From an uncultured Odoribacter sp. (GTDB taxonomy: Bacteria > Bacteroidota > Bacteroidia > Bacteroidales > Marinifilaceae): a stretch of 50,368 nt of DNA. Below the pieces are notes generated by a model. That model was given only the letters and a program-made list of their open reading frames with translations, was not told the DNA's origin and ran no database searches. The position numbers and the translations under genes are program-made. The stretch lies in contig CALUKE010000021.1 in the NCBI GenBank assembly GCA_944321165.1, forward strand, positions 1 to 50,368. Reading direction: 5' to 3'. Below are positions 48,813 to 50,368 of the stretch, piece after piece (position 1 is the first letter of the stretch; the number at the start of each line of letters is the position of its first letter).

Positions 48813-50207
48813 ATGATAACTGCTGATGTAATCTGTGCCATTTCAACGGCTCCGGGAATGGGAGCAATTGCTGTTTTAAGATTATCTGGAAGTGGCTGTA
48901 TTGATTTGGTGGACCGTATTTTTACTTCTCCTTCCGGAAAGAAACTGGCTGAACAGGCTGCGAATACGGTGCATTTTGGGAGAATTTTAGAGGACGGGAA
49001 TCTGTTGGATGAAGTTTTAGTGACTGTTTTTCACGCTCCTCATTCTTTTACAGGAGAAGAATCTGTTGAAATTTCCTGTCACGGTTCTCAATACATCCAG
49101 CAATGTTTATTGCAGTTATTGATCAGGGAGGGGGCACGTTTGGCAAACCCCGGTGAATTCACGCAACGGGCTTTTTTGAACGGAAAAATGGATTTGTCGC
49201 AGGCAGAGGCGGTCGCTGACCTGATTGCCTCTTCATCGGCTGCTTCTCATCGGATGGCACTGAAACAGATGAAAGGCGGGTTTTCTACAGAATTGATGAA
49301 ACTTCGATCCGAACTGTTGCATATCACTTCCTTGTTGGAATTGGAATTGGATTTTTCTGAAGAAGACGTGGAATTTGCCGATCGTTCAGAATTGAAGCGT
49401 ATCGCAGGAAATATCGATCATTTGCTGACCCGTTTGTGTCAGTCTTTTTCTTTGGGGAATGTCATCAAGCATGGGGTACCTGTGGCTATTGTCGGAAATA
49501 CCAACGTCGGGAAAAGTACGCTATTGAATGCTCTGCTCCGGGAAGATCGTGCCATTGTTTCGGATATTGCGGGCACTACCCGGGATGTGATTGAAGATAC
49601 CATCAATTTGAACGGTATTACTTTCCGCTTTATCGATACCGCTGGTATCCGGGCGACCTTGGATGAAGTAGAAAGTCTGGGAATCGAGAAAACCTTTGCC
49701 AAAATCGAACAGGCCACAGTGGTTCTGTTATTGACCGATCTGAAACGAGGGGCGGAATCTTTCGAAGAGTATTACCGTCAGGTAAAAGCTCGTTTGACAC
49801 CTGAAGCCCGACTCATCATTGTTCTAAACAAAACCGACCTGGTGGAAGATTTGCTGACTCCTCAGGAAACCATTCGTCTTTTCACCTCCGGTGAAAAAAT
49901 TGTTCCCATTTCGGCCCGAACCGGTGCAAATCTGGATCTTCTTGTACAAGAACTGACTCGTACCGTAAATCTGAATGCCCTGAATACCTCCGATGTGATC
50001 GTTAGCAACGTGCGCCATTACGAGGCTCTCCGAAATGCCCAAACTGCAATCCGTCGAGTTATCGATGGTTTCCAGTCCTCTCTCAGCGGTGAATTCATTT
50101 CCCAAGATATACGCGAATGTTTGCACTATCTCGGTGAAATCACCGGCGAAATCACTACAGACGAGGTGTTGGGGAACATATTTAAGAATTTTTGCATCGG
50201 CAAATAG
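48813..50207 (+). CDS. mnmE: tRNA modification GTPase MnmE
   Basis: With MnmG, this GTPase builds the carboxymethylaminomethyl group on U34 of certain tRNAs. The 464-residue protein has an N-terminal folate-binding domain (about 1-120, DVICAISTAPGMGAIAVLR, FTGEESVEISCHGS), a helical domain, and a G domain. That domain shows VAIVGNTNVGKSTLLNALL near 222, SDIAGTTRDV, FIDTAGI and LNKTDLV. The C-terminal FCIGK carries the essential Cys. It is complete. Transcription ends at a palindromic terminator about 40 bases on. Confidence 0.97.
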   Translation: MITADVICAISTAPGMGAIAVLRLSGSGCIDLVDRIFTSPSGKKLAEQAANTVHFGRILEDGNLLDEVLVTVFHAPHSFTGEESVEISCHGSQYIQQCLLQLLIREGARLANPGEFTQRAFLNGKMDLSQAEAVADLIASSSAASHRMALKQMKGGFSTELMKLRSELLHITSLLELELDFSEEDVEFADRSELKRIAGNIDHLLTRLCQSFSLGNVIKHGVPVAIVGNTNVGKSTLLNALLREDRAIVSDIAGTTRDVIEDTINLNGITFRFIDTAGIRATLDEVESLGIEKTFAKIEQATVVLLLTDLKRGAESFEEYYRQVKARLTPEARLIIVLNKTDLVEDLLTPQETIRLFTSGEKIVPISARTGANLDLLVQELTRTVNLNALNTSDVIVSNVRHYEALRNAQTAIRRVIDGFQSSLSGEFISQDIRECLHYLGEITGEITTDEVLGNIFKNFCIGK

Positions 50208-50248
50208 CGGCTTGTAAACAACCATAACCAACTATAACCATTTAGAAT

Positions 50249-50280
50249 AAAGTCACTGATATTCAGTGACTTTTGTTTTT
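50249..50280. terminator. Terminator after mnmE
   Basis: AAAGTCACTGA (50249-50259) pairs with TCAGTGACTTT (50263-50273) with a TAT loop, then a T-rich tail. A-run before and T-run after suggest it works in both directions. Confidence 0.88.
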
Positions 50281-50343
50281 ATATACTTTCTAGACCGTAT
50301 TTGGAAGTAACGGTTTTTATCCATATTTTTCATACGTATTTCT

Positions 50344-50364
50344 ACCGTGACAGAAATTCACGGT
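50344..50364. repeat. Small palindrome at the right edge
   Basis: ACCGTGA (50344-50350) and TCACGGT (50358-50364) form a 7-bp hairpin with a 7-base loop. The window ends 4 bases later, so its role cannot be read. Confidence 0.45.
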
Positions 50365-50368
50365 TTGC

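Noticed and set aside
50180..50368. Genomic-island attachment site at the 3' end of mnmE
   Set aside because: The 3' end of this gene is a known integration site in some bacteria, but no integrase or repeat of the gene end is visible before the window stops.
1..50368. CRISPR array, phage or transposase genes
   Set aside because: No regularly spaced repeats, cas genes, integrase, transposase or phage structural genes were recognised.

Overview
The window looks like chromosomal DNA of a Bacteroidales gut anaerobe, most likely Odoribacter or a close relative (Odoribacteraceae). This is an inference from several things: paired SusC/SusD genes, acid-rich lipoprotein signals, Bacteroidetes-type promoters (TAnnTTTG at -7; one has a perfect TTTG-N19-TACATTTG), moderate GC, a tryptophanase (indole production), and a normal ornithine carbamoyltransferase rather than the N-succinylornithine enzyme of Bacteroides.

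Positions 1-22300 and 47900-50368 are mostly housekeeping. The window opens on the last bases of a 5S rRNA and the rRNA-operon terminator. Then follow fsa-tsaC, an MgtC-like membrane protein, the reverse-strand Trk potassium genes (trkA-trkH), and a reverse-strand run of divIC-ruvX-def-comEC. Next come carbamate kinase and ornithine carbamoyltransferase (ATP from carbamoyl phosphate), a secreted GH51 arabinofuranosidase, a macro-domain-like protein, a lipoprotein form of guanine deaminase, tRNA-Asp, gcvH, glmM, rlmI, pgl, a small HTH protein, a DEAD-box helicase and tnaA. The right edge has a DUF4251 protein and mnmE.

Positions 22804-47900 form a 25-kb, 13-gene, one-direction operon with gaps of 8-30 bases. 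It sits between a terminator after tnaA with an AT-rich promoter region, and a terminator at 47923. In order: F5/8C lipoprotein, fasciclin lipoprotein, SusC, SusD, fasciclin lipoprotein, a second SusC without the usual N-terminal domain, a second SusD, a sialidase-like Asp-box lipoprotein with an apparently degenerate active site, a Calx-beta lipoprotein, a subtilisin-like protease with a type IX secretion C-terminal domain, a PorV-like type IX shuttle protein, a Calx-beta + F5/8C lipoprotein, and another Calx-beta lipoprotein. Apart from the degenerate sialidase-like protein there is no glycoside hydrolase and no local regulator, so it does not look like an ordinary polysaccharide utilisation locus. 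The parts suggest a surface machine of adhesive lipoproteins and two TonB-dependent transporters, with a protease exported through a co-encoded PorV, possibly acting on host or microbial protein or glycoprotein. That function is inference.

Smaller oddities include a 17-bp inverted repeat around the helicase promoter, a 95-nt multi-branched hairpin ending in a U-run, a possible leader peptide and hairpin before tnaA, and a comEC start (TTG) lying inside a large hairpin.
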